Source of the DNA: Winogradskyella undariae
Lineage (GTDB): Bacteria > Bacteroidota > Bacteroidia > Flavobacteriales > Flavobacteriaceae
DNA length: 64,000 nt
Assembly: GCF_013285155.1 (NCBI RefSeq)
Contig: NZ_JABTEL010000004.1
Coordinates: 62,001 to 126,000 of the forward strand
Direction: 5' to 3'
This document shows positions 49,279 through 59,780 of the stretch, piece after piece. The position numbers and the translations under genes were made by a program. The notes beneath the pieces were generated by a model, which saw only the letters and a program-made list of their open reading frames with translations, did no database searches and was not told the DNA's origin. Position 1 is the stretch's first letter. Each line of letters opens with the position of its first letter.

Positions 49279-49920
49279 ATGAGTAAAAAGAAAAAAAAAT
49301 ATTATACCGTTTGGCAAGGACACAAAAAAGGTGTCTTTACCTCTTGGAATGCATGTAAAACCCAAATAAAAGATTACCAAGGTGCGCAATACAAATCATT
49401 CCCAACACTTGATGAAGCCGAAAAAGCATTAAAAGGAAATTATTTTGATTACATCGGTAAGAACAAAACCTTTAGTAGTGGTCTTACTAATGCAGAACTC
49501 AAGAAAATTGGATTACCAAATTACAATTCTATTTCTGTAGATGCGGCTTCTAGTGGTAATCCTGGGATTATGGAATATAGAGGTGTAGATACTAAAACAA
49601 AAAAGCAACTCTTTATTCAAGGCCCTTTTGAACAAGGGACTAATAATATTGGCGAATTTTTAGCACTCGTACATGGCTTAGCTTTTTTAAAACAACATAA
49701 AAGCGAGCGCATTATGTACACCGATTCTAGAACCGCTATGAGTTGGGTACGTAAAAAAACATGCAATTCTAAGTTAAAACGAAATGCAAAAAATAAACCT
49801 GTTTACGATTTGGTAGATCGTGCTGTAGAGTGGTTAAAAACTAATGAATATTCTACAACGATTGTAAAGTGGGAAACAAAGGCTTGGGGTGAGATTCCTG
49901 CGGACTTTGGAAGAAAGTAA
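49279..49920 (+). CDS. rnhA: Ribonuclease H with N-terminal viroplasmin domain
   Basis: A 213-residue enzyme that cuts RNA in RNA-DNA hybrids. Residues about 6-50 form a caulimovirus-viroplasmin/RNase HI N-terminal domain (KYYTVWQGHKKGVFTSW, YKSFPTLDEAEKAL) that binds hybrids. The RNase H core has SVDAASSGNPG, NIGEFLALVHGL and YTDSRTAMSWV, giving the Asp-Glu-Asp set. It follows purN by 101 nt filled by a repeat. Confidence 0.92.
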   Translation: MSKKKKKYYTVWQGHKKGVFTSWNACKTQIKDYQGAQYKSFPTLDEAEKALKGNYFDYIGKNKTFSSGLTNAELKKIGLPNYNSISVDAASSGNPGIMEYRGVDTKTKKQLFIQGPFEQGTNNIGEFLALVHGLAFLKQHKSERIMYTDSRTAMSWVRKKTCNSKLKRNAKNKPVYDLVDRAVEWLKTNEYSTTIVKWETKAWGEIPADFGRK

Positions 49921-49981
49921 CACAAACACCTATCTATTACTAGAAGCTAGCTAAAACACTCCTGTTTTAAGAATAACAAAC

Positions 49982-50020
49982 AAAAAAGGGTTCGTATTAA
50001 ATTTAATACGAACCCTTTAT
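49982..50020. terminator. Bidirectional terminator, long perfect palindrome
   Basis: A perfect 17-bp inverted repeat with arms AAAGGGTTCGTATTAAA and TTTAATACGAACCCTTT and no spacer, between the convergent rnhA and T9SS type A genes. Confidence 0.85.
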
Positions 50021-50039
50021 AATTATATATAATTCCTTA

Positions 50040-51641
50040 TTATTTAATAATCACTTTTTTAGTAAGCTCTTGTTTACCATTAGCCAATTTAACCACATAA
50101 ATACCTGTGCTTAATTGTGATGCATTAATTTTATTTGCATCAGAGCCTGTTTCTAAACTAGAAGACATTACTATACGTCCTAAAGTATCATAAACATCAA
50201 CCTGAGTTGTTGCTAACAATTGTCCGTTTACAAAAATATTTTTATTCGCAGCATATAAGCTTAAACTATTAAAGTCATTATCTACTTGAGATAATGTAAC
50301 GTTACCTATGTTTAAATAAAATCTCCCTGTTCCACTAATTGCAGTATCTGCCGTAAATGTATAACTACCCTGATTTAATAATGTATATGTGTTTTCAATA
50401 TTATCTTCAAGATAAACCTCAACATCAGCAGGCAAAGTAGAAGTTTCAATACTAAAAGTAATTTGTTGTCCTTGAGAAGCCTTAAGACCTAAAGGAATAA
50501 CAACATCACTAAGATCTGAAGACCCTAAACTTTGAATAGCCATACCATTTCCTTCACTATCCTCTAGTAATTCAGAGTATAATGAAAAACTAAGTGATGA
50601 TGCTCCAAAAAGCTTTGCATCATAACCACGATCTACACCATGTGTAGAATTCTCATTAAAATATATTTCTGTAGCAAAATCACCGCCAGCATGTTCTGCC
50701 TTTAATCTTACCATTTCATTTACATTTTCATCTCTTCCTAATATAAAATCATCAGAGCCACTAAAAACACGCATTGCAGGTGTAAAGCTTATGACGTTAG
50801 AGGCATCAGTGAAATCATTAGCAACTAAAAACCCTTGACCAGGAGTTATACTAAGACCTATATTAACCAATCTATTAATTATTGTAAAATTACCAATAGT
50901 ACCAGTACCAGACTGCGTACCGCTATTATAACCATATATACCTGCAGCATCTTCTGCTAATTGATCTTCATTTTCATCTAAAAACAGAGTAGAATTTAAA
51001 TATGTAGGATATGGATTCCCTACTGAATTCCAATTTTTTGGATCACCAGTTGTATCTGGTGCAATTATTGGATCTGTAGTAGTAATCGTTACGTTTTCAG
51101 TATCTTTAGATATAGTACCAGAAAATCTCAAGGTCTGTCCACTACTTGTTGCAGCTCTATAGCCAACACCTCGCTGTAATAAAACCGTAGCATTAGAAAT
51201 TGAATTATAATTAACATACGACTGACTAACATTACTGTAAGGACCAAATGCATATAAAGCTCCTGAACTTGGAATATAATTATAATTAGCCATGCTATCA
51301 TCGCCATTAACAGTACCATAATTTAAAAAGTCATTATAATCTGTATCGGTAGCTTTAACAGGTAATGACACCAAATCATTTCCTCCGTTTGCTCCAGAAG
51401 TACCAACAACATTAACATACCTATCATAATTAACAACAGTTCCATCAGTAATGGTTCCGTCTAACATAACACAAGCAAAACTGTCTGATGTAGATTTTAG
51501 ATTTAACTCATCAGCAGTAAAAATAGCACCATCTGCAATTGAAACAGATGTACCTTCACGAACAGTCATTGTACTTGATAAATCTTGAGCTTCAAGACTT
51601 AAACAAAAAATTGACAATAAAACAATAAAATTATATTTCAT
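50040..51641 (-). CDS. T9SS type A sorted surface protein
   Basis: A 533-residue secreted protein with a signal peptide (to about residue 18, SLEAQ). The long beta-rich body has no recognised enzyme motif (VVNYDRYVNVVG, GVGYRAATSSGQT, AGIYGYNSG). The last about 75 residues, with LSLYAANKNIFV, VDVYDTLGRIVMSS and GIYVVKLANGKQELTKKVII, are the Por secretion (type A) sorting domain, removed on export. Its ligand and role are unknown. The region before it (51642-51968) separates it from a divergent surface-protein gene. Confidence 0.9.
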   Translation of the reverse strand: MKYNFIVLLSIFCLSLEAQDLSSTMTVREGTSVSIADGAIFTADELNLKSTSDSFACVMLDGTITDGTVVNYDRYVNVVGTSGANGGNDLVSLPVKATDTDYNDFLNYGTVNGDDSMANYNYIPSSGALYAFGPYSNVSQSYVNYNSISNATVLLQRGVGYRAATSSGQTLRFSGTISKDTENVTITTTDPIIAPDTTGDPKNWNSVGNPYPTYLNSTLFLDENEDQLAEDAAGIYGYNSGTQSGTGTIGNFTIINRLVNIGLSITPGQGFLVANDFTDASNVISFTPAMRVFSGSDDFILGRDENVNEMVRLKAEHAGGDFATEIYFNENSTHGVDRGYDAKLFGASSLSFSLYSELLEDSEGNGMAIQSLGSSDLSDVVIPLGLKASQGQQITFSIETSTLPADVEVYLEDNIENTYTLLNQGSYTFTADTAISGTGRFYLNIGNVTLSQVDNDFNSLSLYAANKNIFVNGQLLATTQVDVYDTLGRIVMSSSLETGSDANKINASQLSTGIYVVKLANGKQELTKKVIIK

Positions 51642-51968
51642 TTTGATCCAAATTTATCAGGAAGTATGCAATAAACGCCAATAATTTTAATTATTCAAGT
51701 GAAATTGCAATAATCTATGTGACACACAAACATTTAAAAATATTTCACTCAACAAAATTGTATATTTAAAATAAATACCCACCTTAAAACCGCAATTTAA
51801 AAACCTGAAAATCATATAATTAAACAAACTTTAATCAATTTAAAAAAAACTGTAGGAAAAATTCCCCAAGAAAAGCCCCATATGCGATTTAAAAATTAAA
51901 GCATCGAAGCTTGATAAATTACATTTTTTAATGTTAATTTGTCATCTAAGTTCAACAAAACAAGAATC
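51642..51968. other. Intergenic region between divergent surface-protein genes
   Basis: A gap of 327 nt, very AT-rich, holding presumed divergent promoters. I saw no clear hairpin, tRNA or reading frame. Confidence 0.5.
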
Positions 51969-52682
51969 ATGAAGTCTATTTTAAATTTATTAGGTGCTTT
52001 TTTAATATGCACAACAACATGTTTTGCCCAAGTAGGTATTGGTACAGAAAATCCAGATGCATCTAGTATTTTAGAATTGCAAAGTACTGAAGGTGGTTTA
52101 TTATTACCTAGAATGACAACTACAGAGCGTGATCTTATTGCGTCTCCTGCTGAAGGTCTTACTATCTATAATACAACTACAGAGAGTCTTGAAGTCTTTG
52201 AATTAAGCTCAACAAGCTGGAAGCGTTTAACTACAGAATCTGAAGGAACACCTTCTTTAACAATGTATAAAAATCTGAATGGAGCTAGCCTTACAACATC
52301 TAGTAATACTACTAATTTTGATAATTTTCCTTTAGGTGCTTCTGAGGTTACAGAAAATGATTTAGATTATTTTGAAGTGTTGGGTGAAGGTGAAATAAAA
52401 ATTCTTCAAGCAGGAAGTTATTTAATTAATGCAAGTTGGGCTACTAGAAATTTAGAATCAGGTAGTGTAAAATACATTTTTGCAATATTTATAAATGGAA
52501 CTCGTACTGGGTACATGGCAAGAGGTGCTGTAAACCTGCCTTCACAAGATTATTTTGGAGCTTCAGGCACATTTCAATATGTATTTGCAGCTGACGATAT
52601 TGTAGATATTAGTTATTTTATTGGTAATACTGCCAGCAGCGTCAGTGGTGATTTATTACACATAGGTATTGTTAAATTATAA
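51969..52682 (+). CDS. Exported protein with C-terminal C1q/TNF-like domain
   Basis: A 237-residue protein with a signal peptide (ending TTCFA). It continues VGIGTENPDASSILELQSTE and GGLLLPRMTTTERDLI, a start seen in many flavobacterial surface proteins that resemble phage tail-fibre tips. The last about 135 residues look like a jelly-roll (C1q/TNF-like) domain: ILQAGSYLINASWATRN, YIFAIFINGTR and FAADDIVDISYFIGN. No T9SS tail is seen. The ATG at 51969 is chosen because the signal peptide starts there. Function unknown; perhaps binding or oligomeric display. Confidence 0.75.
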   Translation: MKSILNLLGAFLICTTTCFAQVGIGTENPDASSILELQSTEGGLLLPRMTTTERDLIASPAEGLTIYNTTTESLEVFELSSTSWKRLTTESEGTPSLTMYKNLNGASLTTSSNTTNFDNFPLGASEVTENDLDYFEVLGEGEIKILQAGSYLINASWATRNLESGSVKYIFAIFINGTRTGYMARGAVNLPSQDYFGASGTFQYVFAADDIVDISYFIGNTASSVSGDLLHIGIVKL

Positions 52683-52706
52683 GTTAATTAAGTACTAACA
52701 TATATA

Positions 52707-52740
52707 AAAGGCCACAATTTAAAAATTGTGGCTTTTTTGT
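52707..52740 (+). terminator. Intrinsic terminator
   Basis: Stem AAAAGGCCACAATTT / AAATTGTGGCTTTTTT after the C1q-like protein gene. Confidence 0.85.
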
Positions 52741-52884
52741 GCAATCTAACGTTGGTATTAAGTATCATTGAGAACTAAAAACACAACATATTAGTACTTA
52801 AAGTAATATTTGGTTTAAGATAGAAAGAATTAAAACCTAACTACCATTGTTTAATTTCATGTTTCACATAGAATATATTTTACG

Positions 52885-52892
52885 TAAATTTG
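52885..52892 (+). promoter_or_regulatory. Candidate -7 box of the PfkB-family kinase gene
   Basis: TAAATTTG matches TAnnTTTG, 23 nt before the ATG. Confidence 0.35.
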
Positions 52893-52914
52893 CGACTTAA
52901 TTCAAATTAAGGTA

Positions 52915-53841
52915 ATGAGCAAGTTAGTAATTGTTGGTACAGTAGCTTTTGATGCTATTGAAACCCCTTTTGGGAAAACCGATAAAATCCTCGGTGGAGC
53001 AGCAACATATATAGGTTTATCAGCTTCAAATTTTAATGTAGATTCTGCAGCAGTTTCTGTAGTTGGAGGTGATTTTCCACAAGAATATTTAGATCTATTA
53101 AAAAATAGAAACGTTGATATTGAAGGTATAGAAGTTGTAAAAGATGGTAAAACCTTCTTTTGGAGTGGTAAATACCATAACGACATGAATTCTCGTGATA
53201 CGTTAGCAACTGAGCTTAATGTATTAGAACACTTTAATCCTGTTGTTCCTGAAAATTACAAAGATGCAGAAGTCGTAATGCTAGGTAACTTACACCCTTT
53301 AGTACAGCAAGGGGTATTAAACCAAATGACTAAGAAACCTAAGTTAGCTATTTTAGACACCATGAATTTCTGGATGGATATCGCTTTAGATGATTTGCTT
53401 TCTGTGATTAAAAACGTGGATGTAATTACCATTAACGATGAAGAAGCCCGACAATTAACCGGGGAGTATTCTTTAGTGGTTGCGGCCAAAAAAATCCATG
53501 AAATGGGCCCTAAATTTGTAGTCATTAAAAAAGGAGAGCACGGCGCTTTATTATTTCATGATGATCAGGTATTCTATGCACCTGCACTTCCTTTAAAAGA
53601 AGTTTTTGACCCAACAGGAGCCGGAGATACATTTGCAGGAGGATTTGCTGGTTATTTAGCAAAAACTGATGACTTTTCTTTTGAAAACATGAAAACGGCC
53701 GTTATTTATGGCTCTACTTTAGCCTCCTTCTGTGTTGAGAAATTTGGAACGGAACGCATGCAAAACATTACAGACAAAGAAATTTACAAACGCTTAGAGC
53801 AGTTTAAAACTCTAACGCAGTTTGATATCGAATTATCATAA
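52915..53841 (+). CDS. PfkB-family sugar/nucleoside kinase
   Basis: A 308-residue cytoplasmic kinase of the ribokinase fold: VGTVAFDAIETPFG at the start, the substrate-binding LGGAATYIGLSASNF, and the catalytic anion-hole motif DPTGAGDTFAGGFAGYLA with its Asp base near residue 230. The acceptor (sugar or nucleoside, perhaps adenosine or ribose) cannot be fixed by sequence. It lies just before the amidophosphoribosyltransferase gene, which favours a purine link. Confidence 0.87.
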   Translation: MSKLVIVGTVAFDAIETPFGKTDKILGGAATYIGLSASNFNVDSAAVSVVGGDFPQEYLDLLKNRNVDIEGIEVVKDGKTFFWSGKYHNDMNSRDTLATELNVLEHFNPVVPENYKDAEVVMLGNLHPLVQQGVLNQMTKKPKLAILDTMNFWMDIALDDLLSVIKNVDVITINDEEARQLTGEYSLVVAAKKIHEMGPKFVVIKKGEHGALLFHDDQVFYAPALPLKEVFDPTGAGDTFAGGFAGYLAKTDDFSFENMKTAVIYGSTLASFCVEKFGTERMQNITDKEIYKRLEQFKTLTQFDIELS

Positions 53842-53844
53842 ACT

Positions 53845-53873
53845 AACGCGCTCTAAAATGAGCGCGTTTTTAT
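53845..53873 (+). terminator. Intrinsic terminator
   Basis: GC-rich stem AACGCGCTC / GAGCGCGTT, loop TAAAAT, then T-rich; after the PfkB-family gene. Confidence 0.8.
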
Positions 53874-53913
53874 TTTCAAAATAATATATAACACTAATTG
53901 CGGACAAACAATT

Positions 53914-55812
53914 ATGAGTGATGCTTTAAAACATGAGTGCGGTATTGCACTTATTAGACTTTTAAAACCATTAGAATACTATAAAGAAAAGTATGGTAGT
54001 GCTTTTTATGGTGTAAACAAAATGTATTTAATGATGGAAAAACAGCACAACCGTGGACAAGACGGTGCTGGTTTTGCAAGTATAAAATTAGATACTAAAC
54101 CTGGTGAACGCTACATTAGTCGTGTAAGATCTATAGCCCAACAACCGATACAAGATATTTTTGCTCAAATCAACGAGCGTATTAACGATGACCTTAATAA
54201 TAATCCGCAATATCAAGATAATGTAGATTTACAAAAAAAACACATTCCATATATCGGAGAAGTTTTATTAGGACATGTACGTTACGGAACTTATGGTAAA
54301 AACAGTGTAGAAAGTGTTCATCCGTTTTTAAGACAAAACAACTGGATGCACAGAAACCTTATTGTTGCTGGTAATTTTAACATGACTAATGTTAATGAGC
54401 TTTTTGATAACCTAATTGAAATAGGACAACACCCAAAAGAAAAAGCTGATACCGTTACTGTAATGGAAAAAATTGGCCATTTTTTAGATGATGCTGTTGC
54501 TAAAATTTACAAAGATTTAAAAAAAGAAGGTTATAATAAAAATGAGTGTTCTCCTTTAATTGCAGAACGTTTAAAAGTTGGAAAAATATTAAGACGTGCT
54601 GCTAAAAACTGGGATGGTGGTTATGCTATGGCTGGTTTATTAGGTCATGGAGATTCGTTTGTATTAAGAGATCCTTCTGGTATTAGACCTGCTTATTATT
54701 ATAAAGATGATGAAGTGGTGGTGGTTGCATCAGAACGACCTGTAATTCAAACTGTTTTTAATGTTCCTTTTGAAGCTGTAAAAGAATTAGAACCAGGGCA
54801 TGCTATTATTACTAAAAAGTCTGGAGTTACTCAGATTAAAAAAATATTAGAACCTTTAGAACGTAAAGCTTGTTCTTTTGAGCGTATTTACTTTTCTCGT
54901 GGAAGTGATGCTGAAATTTACCAAGAACGAAAAAAACTAGGTCGCTTATTAATGCCTAAAGTTTTAAAAGCTATTGATAACGACACTAAAAATAGTGTGT
55001 TTACTTATATACCAAACACAGCAGAAACTTCGTTTTTTGGTATGATAGAAGCTGTTGAAGATCACCTCAACGAGCAGAAAATAAAATCTATACTTGATGG
55101 TAATGGTAAACTATCTGCAGAAACGGTTACAGATATTTTATCTGAGCGTCCACGTATTGAAAAAATAGCTATTAAAGATGTAAAATTAAGAACTTTTATT
55201 ACTGAAGATAGCAGTAGAGATGATCTTGTTGCACACGTTTACGATATCACATACGGTGTTATAAAGCCAACTGATAACTTAGTTATTATTGATGATAGTA
55301 TTGTAAGAGGTACAACTCTTAAAAAGAGTATCATTAAAATGATGGACCGCTTAAACCCTAAGAAAATCGTAGTGGTTTCTTCTGCACCTCAAATACGCTT
55401 TATTGATTGTTATGGTATAGACATGGCTAATTTAGAAACGTTAATCGCTTTTAAAGCTGCTTTAGCATTATTAAAAGAAACCAATCAATACCATATCGTT
55501 AAAGATGTTTACGATAAATGTATTGAACAAGTTAATAGAAAGGACAAAGAGATTGTAAACTATGTAAAAGAGATATACGACAATTTTACAGATGAAGAGA
55601 TTTCTGATAAAATCGCAGAGTTATTAATTGAAGAGGACACCAAAGCAGAAGTGAAAGTTATTTTTCAATCTGTTAAAAACCTACACGAGGCTTGTCCTGA
55701 TAATTTAGGTGATTGGTACTTTACAGGAGATTACCCTACACCTGGCGGTAATAGAGTAGTCAACAGAGCTTTTATTAATTTCTTTGAAGGCAATAAAAGA
55801 AGAGCGTACTAA
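53914..55812 (+). CDS. Amidophosphoribosyltransferase-like protein, long form
   Basis: A 632-residue protein with an N-terminal glutamine amidotransferase domain (HECGIALIRLL with the nucleophile Cys at residue 9, KQHNRGQDGAGFAS) and a phosphoribosyltransferase domain with the PRPP loop LVIIDDSIVRGTT. This is the reaction of PurF, the first step of purine synthesis. It is over 100 residues longer than common PurF, with extra segments in the glutaminase domain (DIFAQINERINDDLNNNPQY) and at the C-terminus. Many flavobacteria have such a long form besides ordinary PurF, so it may be the second copy. Confidence 0.82.
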   Translation: MSDALKHECGIALIRLLKPLEYYKEKYGSAFYGVNKMYLMMEKQHNRGQDGAGFASIKLDTKPGERYISRVRSIAQQPIQDIFAQINERINDDLNNNPQYQDNVDLQKKHIPYIGEVLLGHVRYGTYGKNSVESVHPFLRQNNWMHRNLIVAGNFNMTNVNELFDNLIEIGQHPKEKADTVTVMEKIGHFLDDAVAKIYKDLKKEGYNKNECSPLIAERLKVGKILRRAAKNWDGGYAMAGLLGHGDSFVLRDPSGIRPAYYYKDDEVVVVASERPVIQTVFNVPFEAVKELEPGHAIITKKSGVTQIKKILEPLERKACSFERIYFSRGSDAEIYQERKKLGRLLMPKVLKAIDNDTKNSVFTYIPNTAETSFFGMIEAVEDHLNEQKIKSILDGNGKLSAETVTDILSERPRIEKIAIKDVKLRTFITEDSSRDDLVAHVYDITYGVIKPTDNLVIIDDSIVRGTTLKKSIIKMMDRLNPKKIVVVSSAPQIRFIDCYGIDMANLETLIAFKAALALLKETNQYHIVKDVYDKCIEQVNRKDKEIVNYVKEIYDNFTDEEISDKIAELLIEEDTKAEVKVIFQSVKNLHEACPDNLGDWYFTGDYPTPGGNRVVNRAFINFFEGNKRRAY

Positions 55813-55917
55813 ACACTCAGATATTTAATTTAAAAATCAAAAATCACTTTTAGTCGGATAAAAACGCACTTGGTCTGGTTTTTGATTTTTTTTATCAAAA
55901 AAAATATACATTGTCGT
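55813..55917. other. Region before the first small RNA
   Basis: AT-rich. It includes a TTTTTG and a TATACATTG that could be the -33 and a weak -7 element for the small RNA beginning near 55918. Confidence 0.35.
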
Positions 55918-55991
55918 TACCATAACATAAGTAGGTTAAGTTCATGGTAGATTTGGGGCAAAAAGGATGAACAACTGTTCATCCTTTTTTT
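55918..55991 (+). ncRNA. Candidate small RNA, copy 1 of 2
   Basis: A unit of about 74 nt. TACCAT at the 5' end can pair with ATGGTA 26 nt later; then GATTTGGGGC; then a strong terminator hairpin AAAAAGGATGAAC / GTTCATCCTTTTT with an AACT loop and a T run. The same sequence recurs at 56138 with two or three changes, while the flanks differ. No reading frame. It may belong to one of the flavobacterial small-RNA families; that was not checked. Confidence 0.65.
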
Positions 55992-56126
55992 ATATAAAGT
56001 GTATTATCTTATTCACACAAGCTCCCTATATGGAGCGAATTACACCGCACCCCTCTTTGTCTTCCACGCTTAGACTAATATATATGTCGTTTGTCCAAAA
56101 AATTAAAAATTAAGAAAATGTACACT

Positions 56127-56134
56127 TATATTTG
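56127..56134 (+). promoter_or_regulatory. -7 box of small RNA copy 2
   Basis: TATATTTG, a perfect TAnnTTTG, 4 nt before the conserved RNA begins. The start of conservation at this point supports it as the promoter. Confidence 0.55.
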
Positions 56135-56137
56135 ATT

Positions 56138-56210
56138 TACCATAACATAAGTAGGTTAAGTTTATGGTAGATTTGGGGCAAAAAGGATGAACAACTGTTC
56201 ATCCTTTTTC
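56138..56210 (+). ncRNA. Candidate small RNA, copy 2 of 2
   Basis: Nearly identical to the unit at 55918, 220 nt downstream. Here the first stem is longer: TACCATAA pairs fully with TTATGGTA, whereas copy 1 has TTCATGGTA. The terminator hairpin and its loop are unchanged. Conservation begins right after a TAnnTTTG box and ends with the T run, as expected for a self-contained small RNA gene. Confidence 0.65.
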
Positions 56211-56378
56211 ATTTTCTGTTGATTCCTAAATAACTTCTTTTTTGAAAAGTATTGAGCACAATACTTTCTTCTCAAAGTTTCGAATTACTTTATTCAGTAA
56301 CCGTTATTCATATATAAATTTTAAAAAGCAGACCAACTGAAGTCAGTCCACTTTTCCCCTTTCTAAGGTTAAAATTAT

Positions 56379-56410
56379 AGACCTGCAAGGTTTTAAAACC
56401 TGCTAGGTCT
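56379..56410. repeat. Palindromic dispersed repeat (AGACCTGC...GGTCT), copy 1
   Basis: A 32-nt near-perfect palindrome with arms AGACCTGCAAGGTTTT and AAAACCTGCTAGGTCT. Confidence 0.75.
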
Positions 56411-56421
56411 GTTTAATTATG

Positions 56422-56454
56422 AGACTTTGCAGGTTTTAAAAACCTAGCAAGTCT
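56422..56454. repeat. Palindromic dispersed repeat, copy 2
   Basis: A 33-nt palindrome with arms AGACTTTGCAGGTTTT and AAACCTAGCAAGTCT, followed by T residues. It directly follows the end of rtcB (minus strand) and could act as its terminator hairpin. Its reverse complement differs from the copy at 63520 by one base. Confidence 0.75.
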
Positions 56455-56460
56455 TTTTAA

Positions 56461-57934
<1,474 letters not shown>

Positions 57935-57948
57935 TCTTAATTACACTA

Positions 57949-57984
57949 CAAATATTATAGTGTGTTGCGTAGTGTTTTTGCGTA
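57949..57984 (-). promoter_or_regulatory. rtcB: Promoter/operator upstream of rtcB (site A)
   Basis: Minus strand: TACGCAAAAACACTACGCAA (57984-57965), then, exactly 28 nt after its first base, AATATTTG (57956-57949) as the -7 box. No TTG at -33 was seen; the motif takes its place. Site B at 60275-60310 has the same motif start, spacing and box. Confidence 0.6.
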
Positions 57985-58263
57985 CTTAATTTTTTTATCC
58001 TGTAGGGTGTTTTATGACCTTGTAGGTATTGTTTCTTGTTGTGTTCATTTTGCCTTTGCTTAAAGGCACTTTGCTTTGATTAAGCTTTTCGCTAGTTCTG
58101 CATTAGGGATTACTCATCCATTCTTATTTTATTAAATAGGAAATCGTGATTACTTCGTAGTTGGAACGGCATCCTTTTTTATTTTTCTTAAAAAAGATAT
58201 AGTGAAACATTTATGTTCATGAATTCATTAATTTAAAATAGAAAAGCATGAATAAAAGCGCGA
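57985..58263. other. Gap between slipin gene and rtcB promoter
   Basis: AT-rich, with one short hairpin TGCCTTTGCTTAAAGGCA at 58051-58068. No gene was seen. Confidence 0.5.
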
Positions 58264-58286
58264 CCCAAACCTTTTTCGGTTTGGGT
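58264..58286 (-). terminator. Hairpin after the slipin gene
   Basis: CCCAAACC / GGTTTGGG stem directly after the slipin stop. No immediate T run on the minus strand, so termination is uncertain; it may be an mRNA-end or processing hairpin. Confidence 0.45.
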
Positions 58287-58298
58287 AACACCATAACA

Positions 58299-59399
58299 CT
58301 ACTTATTCACAGAGAAAATATCCTTTAATTGTTCAATGACATTACCGTTACCAGCAACCGTGATTTCGCCAATTTTATCGGCAATTTTCTCAACATATTC
58401 CATCTCCTTTAATTTGAACAACATGCTGTTGTCTTCCATTAATTTCGCGGTATTTAACAAGCTTCGTGTAGAGGCTGTTTCTTCTCGTCTTGTCACCACA
58501 TTAGCTTGCGCTTTTTTGTGAGCAATCAATACTTGATTCATAATCTCTTTCATATCACCTGGTAAAATAACGTCTCGCAAACCTGCATACAATACGCTCA
58601 CACCTAACTTAGTGGCTTGTGTTTTTACATCTTCTAAAACGGCTTTGGCAATCGTTTCCTTTTGCTCTAACAATTCGTCTAAGGTGTAAGAACCAACAAA
58701 GGCACGCAACGCTAATTGCAAGGTGATGTACAATTGCTTTTCGTAATCTTTGCTTTGCATTAACGCGGTTTCTACATTAGTAACTTTGTATTGTGCATAG
58801 AAATTAATACGAACGCCTGCTTTGTCTTTGGTCAATAATTCTTGACCTGCAACTTCTAATTGCAACTGACGCATATCTGCTTTTAAGATTTTAATGGTTT
58901 GTTCATTTTTCCAAAAATGGTAGGTTCCATGTTCTAAGATTTTAACAAACTCGTCATTAACAATCATAATCGCTTTTTCGAAAGCCGCAACTTCGAAAGT
59001 TCTAATGTATTGACGCAATTGCATAGTGCTAAACAAGACTTTTTTAATGTCTTCTGTAATTTCGATTTTACTTAAATCTGCGGTTACAAATTTGTAATTT
59101 ATTAAGCCTTTCCAGAACGTGTAACGACCAGCTGTTAATATGTGTTTAAAGTTGTTGTTTTCATAAACTAAAACAATTTCGCTATCCTTTACTTCTACAA
59201 CGGTTAAGAGCTGAGCCAAAACATCATCTTTAAGTAAGATTTCTAATGCTTTTGGCGCAACGAATGCTTGAGACAAATCGTATATTAAGACTTGTTCTCT
59301 AAAGTTTAACCAATGTTTTCCTGCTGTAATAACGCGAGCGTAATTACCGTTTTTAAACACTAAACCTACTGTACCTGCATGAATTCTTTCTTTAAACAT
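58299..59399 (-). CDS. SPFH/band 7 (slipin) protein of the RNA-repair locus
   Basis: A 366-residue protein. Residues about 165-300 form the SPFH/band 7 domain (LTKDKAGVRINFYAQYKVTNVETALM, LGVSVLYAGLRDVILPGDMKEIMNQV), followed by a helical segment rich in Ala, Lys and Glu. There is no N-terminal membrane hairpin. Instead the first 165 residues carry three copies of a small beta unit (residues 9-33, 73-97 and 141-165) with the shared pattern V-x5-F/Y-x-x-I/V-L/I-x-x-G-x-Y/H. SPFH proteins are known to accompany RtcB in repair operons, but their role there is unknown. It lies between the tRNA region and rtcB, all on the minus strand. Confidence 0.85.
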   Translation of the reverse strand: MFKERIHAGTVGLVFKNGNYARVITAGKHWLNFREQVLIYDLSQAFVAPKALEILLKDDVLAQLLTVVEVKDSEIVLVYENNNFKHILTAGRYTFWKGLINYKFVTADLSKIEITEDIKKVLFSTMQLRQYIRTFEVAAFEKAIMIVNDEFVKILEHGTYHFWKNEQTIKILKADMRQLQLEVAGQELLTKDKAGVRINFYAQYKVTNVETALMQSKDYEKQLYITLQLALRAFVGSYTLDELLEQKETIAKAVLEDVKTQATKLGVSVLYAGLRDVILPGDMKEIMNQVLIAHKKAQANVVTRREETASTRSLLNTAKLMEDNSMLFKLKEMEYVEKIADKIGEITVAGNGNVIEQLKDIFSVNK

Positions 59400-59414
59400 G
59401 ATTTCTAATTTTTT

Positions 59415-59442
59415 GTTCTGATTTGTTTTTTTATATCAGAAC
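59415..59442. promoter_or_regulatory. Inverted repeat just before the slipin start
   Basis: GTTCTGAT / ATCAGAAC with a 12-nt spacer, about 15-45 nt upstream of the slipin ATG. It could be an operator or a leader hairpin. Confidence 0.4.
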
Positions 59443-59780
59443 GGTTAAATATTTATAATAGAATTCTCTTTTTGAGAATGGCTATTCAATTAAAAAAAAG
59501 CGAAAGAAAACCATCTTTCTAACTACGGAAATACAAGCGATTTAGAGGGGTATTAAATTCTGTTTCTTGGATGATTCATCAATTTTAAATCGACATTATC
59601 GACTTGTTAATTGAAAAATGAATCCTTAAAAGAAAACCTAAAGCGTCTTTTAATACATTAGTATTTCAAGGTGTTTTCTTGACTGCATTTTCAACAAGTT
59701 GCCTTTGCGAGTTTTAGTTCACTTTGTTTTGCCATTTATAGTGTGACGCACTTGGTGGTTAGTTTTGTGAGATAACCAAG
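59443..59780. other. Gap between tRNA-like array and slipin gene
   Basis: AT-rich, with a small hairpin at about 59462-59477 (ATTCTC / GAGAAT). No gene was seen. Confidence 0.45.

Noticed and set aside
52915..53186. Minus-strand frame opposite the PfkB-family kinase start
   Set aside because: A shadow of the conserved substrate-binding region on the plus strand.
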